Below the pieces are notes generated by a model. The model did not search any database. It saw only the letters and a program-made list of their open reading frames with translations, and was not told the DNA's origin. 5,827 nt of DNA from Desulfotomaculum sp. (GTDB taxonomy: Bacteria; Bacillota; Desulfotomaculia; Desulfotomaculales; Ammonificaceae). The DNA lies in assembly GCA_012961725.1 (NCBI GenBank), contig DTYU01000221.1, forward strand, positions 1-5,827, written 5' to 3'. Below are positions 4,350 to 5,827 of this stretch, in pieces (the stretch's first letter is position 1; each line of letters begins with the position of its first letter). The translations under genes and the position numbers were made by a program.

Positions 4350-5827
4350 ATGTTTAAAGACCTGAGAACTTTATGGAAACTGATAAGAATCTACCTCAAA
4401 GGCAAGACGCCGGCGATTGCCTTCGGTTTTTTTACCGCGCTTGTGTTTTCTCTTCTCGGTCTGGCCACTCCTTACATCACCAAGTTCTTGATCGACGTGA
4501 TCTTTCACGGTCAGCGGGAGGACCTCCTTCTGCCGCTGCTCTTTTTTTGCGGCGCAGTCCTTGTCGTTATGTCGTTTACCGGCATAATTTCGGACTACGT
4601 CCTGGTAAACTGCTTCGAGCAGGCCAAGCTCTCGATGCGCCAGGACCTCTTCACCCGTCTGCAGAAGGCTCCCTTTGACTTCCTCTCGGTGCAGCGAAGC
4701 GGCGAACTGAACTACCGGGTCTTCGGGGATACCGAAGCGATCGAAACCTTCTTCAGCCGGCTGCTGATCAACATCCCGCTGGATTTGCTTTTCGGCGTAA
4801 TCATAGGCGCGATTATGGTCGGCTGGCACTTTAACATGGCCGTCTTTGTCTTCTTGGTGCTGTCGCTGCAGGTGCTCGTGATTATCGGCTTTCGCAAACC
4901 GCTTTTGCGCTATGCCTTTCTGCGGAAAGGACAGTCGCAGGCGCTCTCCGGCTTCGTGGTGGAGCGGTTTCGCAACATTCAACTGATCAGGACGTTAAAC
5001 ACCGAAGAGACAGAGGCGGACAACTTCAGGCGGGGCCTGGGGGAACTGATGCGGCTCAACGTGAGGTCGTTTATGCTCGGCAGGCTCTCGGAGCTCTCGG
5101 TAACGCTGGTCAACAACATCTGGTCTTTCGGAATCCTGTGGTACGGCGGTATGCTGGTATTGGCGGGCGAGATCACCTTGGGCACGCTGATGGCCTTCCT
5201 GCTGATCTCAGGGATGCTTTACCCCCGTATCGCTTCGATCTCCGGTGCCGTGCTTGCCTTTCAGGACGTTCGGGCCAGCTTACACAGATTCCTGGAATAC
5301 TACCAGACCCAGCCGGTTGTTCTTGAGCGGCCCGGGGCAGCGGAACTCAGGGTCATGGAAGGCAGGGTGGTCTGTGAAAACCTCGCGTTCGGCTATACGT
5401 CTGCACACCTCGTCCTGAGGTGCGTAACCGCAGAATTTGCGCCCCACACGATCACGGCGGTTGTCGGCAGGAGCGGCTCGGGCAAAAGCACGCTTGCGAG
5501 GCTGCTGGTCAGGCTTTACGACCCTGCCGCCGGCAGGATTCTTATCGATGACACTGATATACGGGAAGTGACGCTCGGGTCCCTGCGGCGAAAGGTCGGC
5601 TACCTCGTTCAGGGGGAGTTCCTCTTCAGCGGCACCATTTGGGACAACATCTGCTACGGCGTAAACCCTCCCGGCAGAGAAGCGGTCGCGGCGGCGGCCA
5701 AAAAGGCGGCTGCCTACGACTTTATCATGCAGCTCCCGGACGGGTTTTCCACCAGAATCGGCGAAGGAGGGATACAGCTCTCCGGCGGCGAGGCCCAGCG
5801 GATAGCCCTCGCCCGTGCGTTTTTGGC
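4350..5827 (+). CDS. Type-1 ABC exporter, fused membrane and ATPase domains (3' end outside window)
   Basis: The frame is open from ATG at 4350 to the end of the window, 492 residues seen. An in-frame stop at 4335 fixes the start within a few codons; the ribosome site is weak (only AAGG immediately before). Residues about 20-300 form the six-helix exporter membrane domain. The ATPase domain follows: Walker A GRSGSGKST (373-381), Q-loop Gln421 in LVQGEFLFSG, and the signature LSGGEAQRIALARAF starting at 477. The window ends just before Walker B. As a half-transporter (MsbA/LmrA-like) it would work as a homodimer or with a partner and use ATP to move a hydrophobic compound or peptide outward. 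There is no N-terminal C39 peptidase domain, so it cannot trim a leader itself. In this locus the modified small peptide is the likely cargo. Confidence 0.92.
   Translation, partial: MFKDLRTLWKLIRIYLKGKTPAIAFGFFTALVFSLLGLATPYITKFLIDVIFHGQREDLLLPLLFFCGAVLVVMSFTGIISDYVLVNCFEQAKLSMRQDLFTRLQKAPFDFLSVQRSGELNYRVFGDTEAIETFFSRLLINIPLDLLFGVIIGAIMVGWHFNMAVFVFLVLSLQVLVIIGFRKPLLRYAFLRKGQSQALSGFVVERFRNIQLIRTLNTEETEADNFRRGLGELMRLNVRSFMLGRLSELSVTLVNNIWSFGILWYGGMLVLAGEITLGTLMAFLLISGMLYPRIASISGAVLAFQDVRASLHRFLEYYQTQPVVLERPGAAELRVMEGRVVCENLAFGYTSAHLVLRCVTAEFAPHTITAVVGRSGSGKSTLARLLVRLYDPAAGRILIDDTDIREVTLGSLRRKVGYLVQGEFLFSGTIWDNICYGVNPPGREAVAAAAKKAAAYDFIMQLPDGFSTRIGEGGIQLSGGEAQRIALARAFL

Noticed and set aside
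4371..4982. Long minus-strand frame (203 codons) opposite the ABC exporter
   Set aside because: It is the antisense shadow of a GC-rich gene with clear exporter motifs. Its product is a charged, low-complexity sequence with no recognisable domain.

Overview
The window looks like chromosomal DNA from a Gram-positive, probably anaerobic and spore-forming member of the Clostridia (Desulfotomaculum/Pelotomaculum/Moorella-like). The signs are very strong AGGAGG-type ribosome binding sites, frequent TTG and GTG starts, mid-50s GC in most genes, short spacings and one strand orientation throughout. This assignment is an inference, and no species is claimed. All genes lie on the + strand.

Left part (1-1617). 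The window opens in the last 125 codons of a LuxR-type (HTH) transcription regulator. A 182-base gap follows, with a 7-bp palindrome abutting a plausible sigma-A promoter. Next comes a small DUF3887-like lipoprotein gene (561-989). After it is a gene of unknown function with a Tat-like N-terminal segment, which appears broken by a +1 frameshift into two overlapping reading frames (1071-1412 and 1375-1617).

Right part (1618-5827). This is the more interesting half. A leader region folds on paper into a multi-helix RNA whose closing helix competes with a hairpin that hides the ribosome binding site. The next gene encodes a 68-residue Ala/Val-rich peptide. A perfect 15-bp hairpin and an AT-rich gap follow. 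Then come a two-TM bacterial PH-domain-like protein (2236-2742), a radical SAM enzyme with a C-terminal Cys-rich SPASM/twitch-like region (2748-3734), a second two-TM PH-like protein (3718-4269) and a type-1 ABC exporter cut by the window end (4350-5827).

How they may work together: the right half reads as a ribosomally synthesised, post-translationally modified peptide (RiPP) locus. The 68-aa peptide would be the precursor, the radical SAM enzyme the modifying enzyme and the ABC protein the exporter. The two PH-like membrane proteins are an unusual addition, possibly immunity or scaffold factors. The enzyme has five C-terminal cysteines, one more than a four-Cys auxiliary cluster needs, and the precursor has no cysteine and is rich in Val/Ala/Ile. 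This is closer to epipeptide (YydF/YydG, peptide epimerase) logic than to thioether-forming sactipeptides. The system assignment is inference; the gene families of the enzyme and exporter are well supported by motifs.
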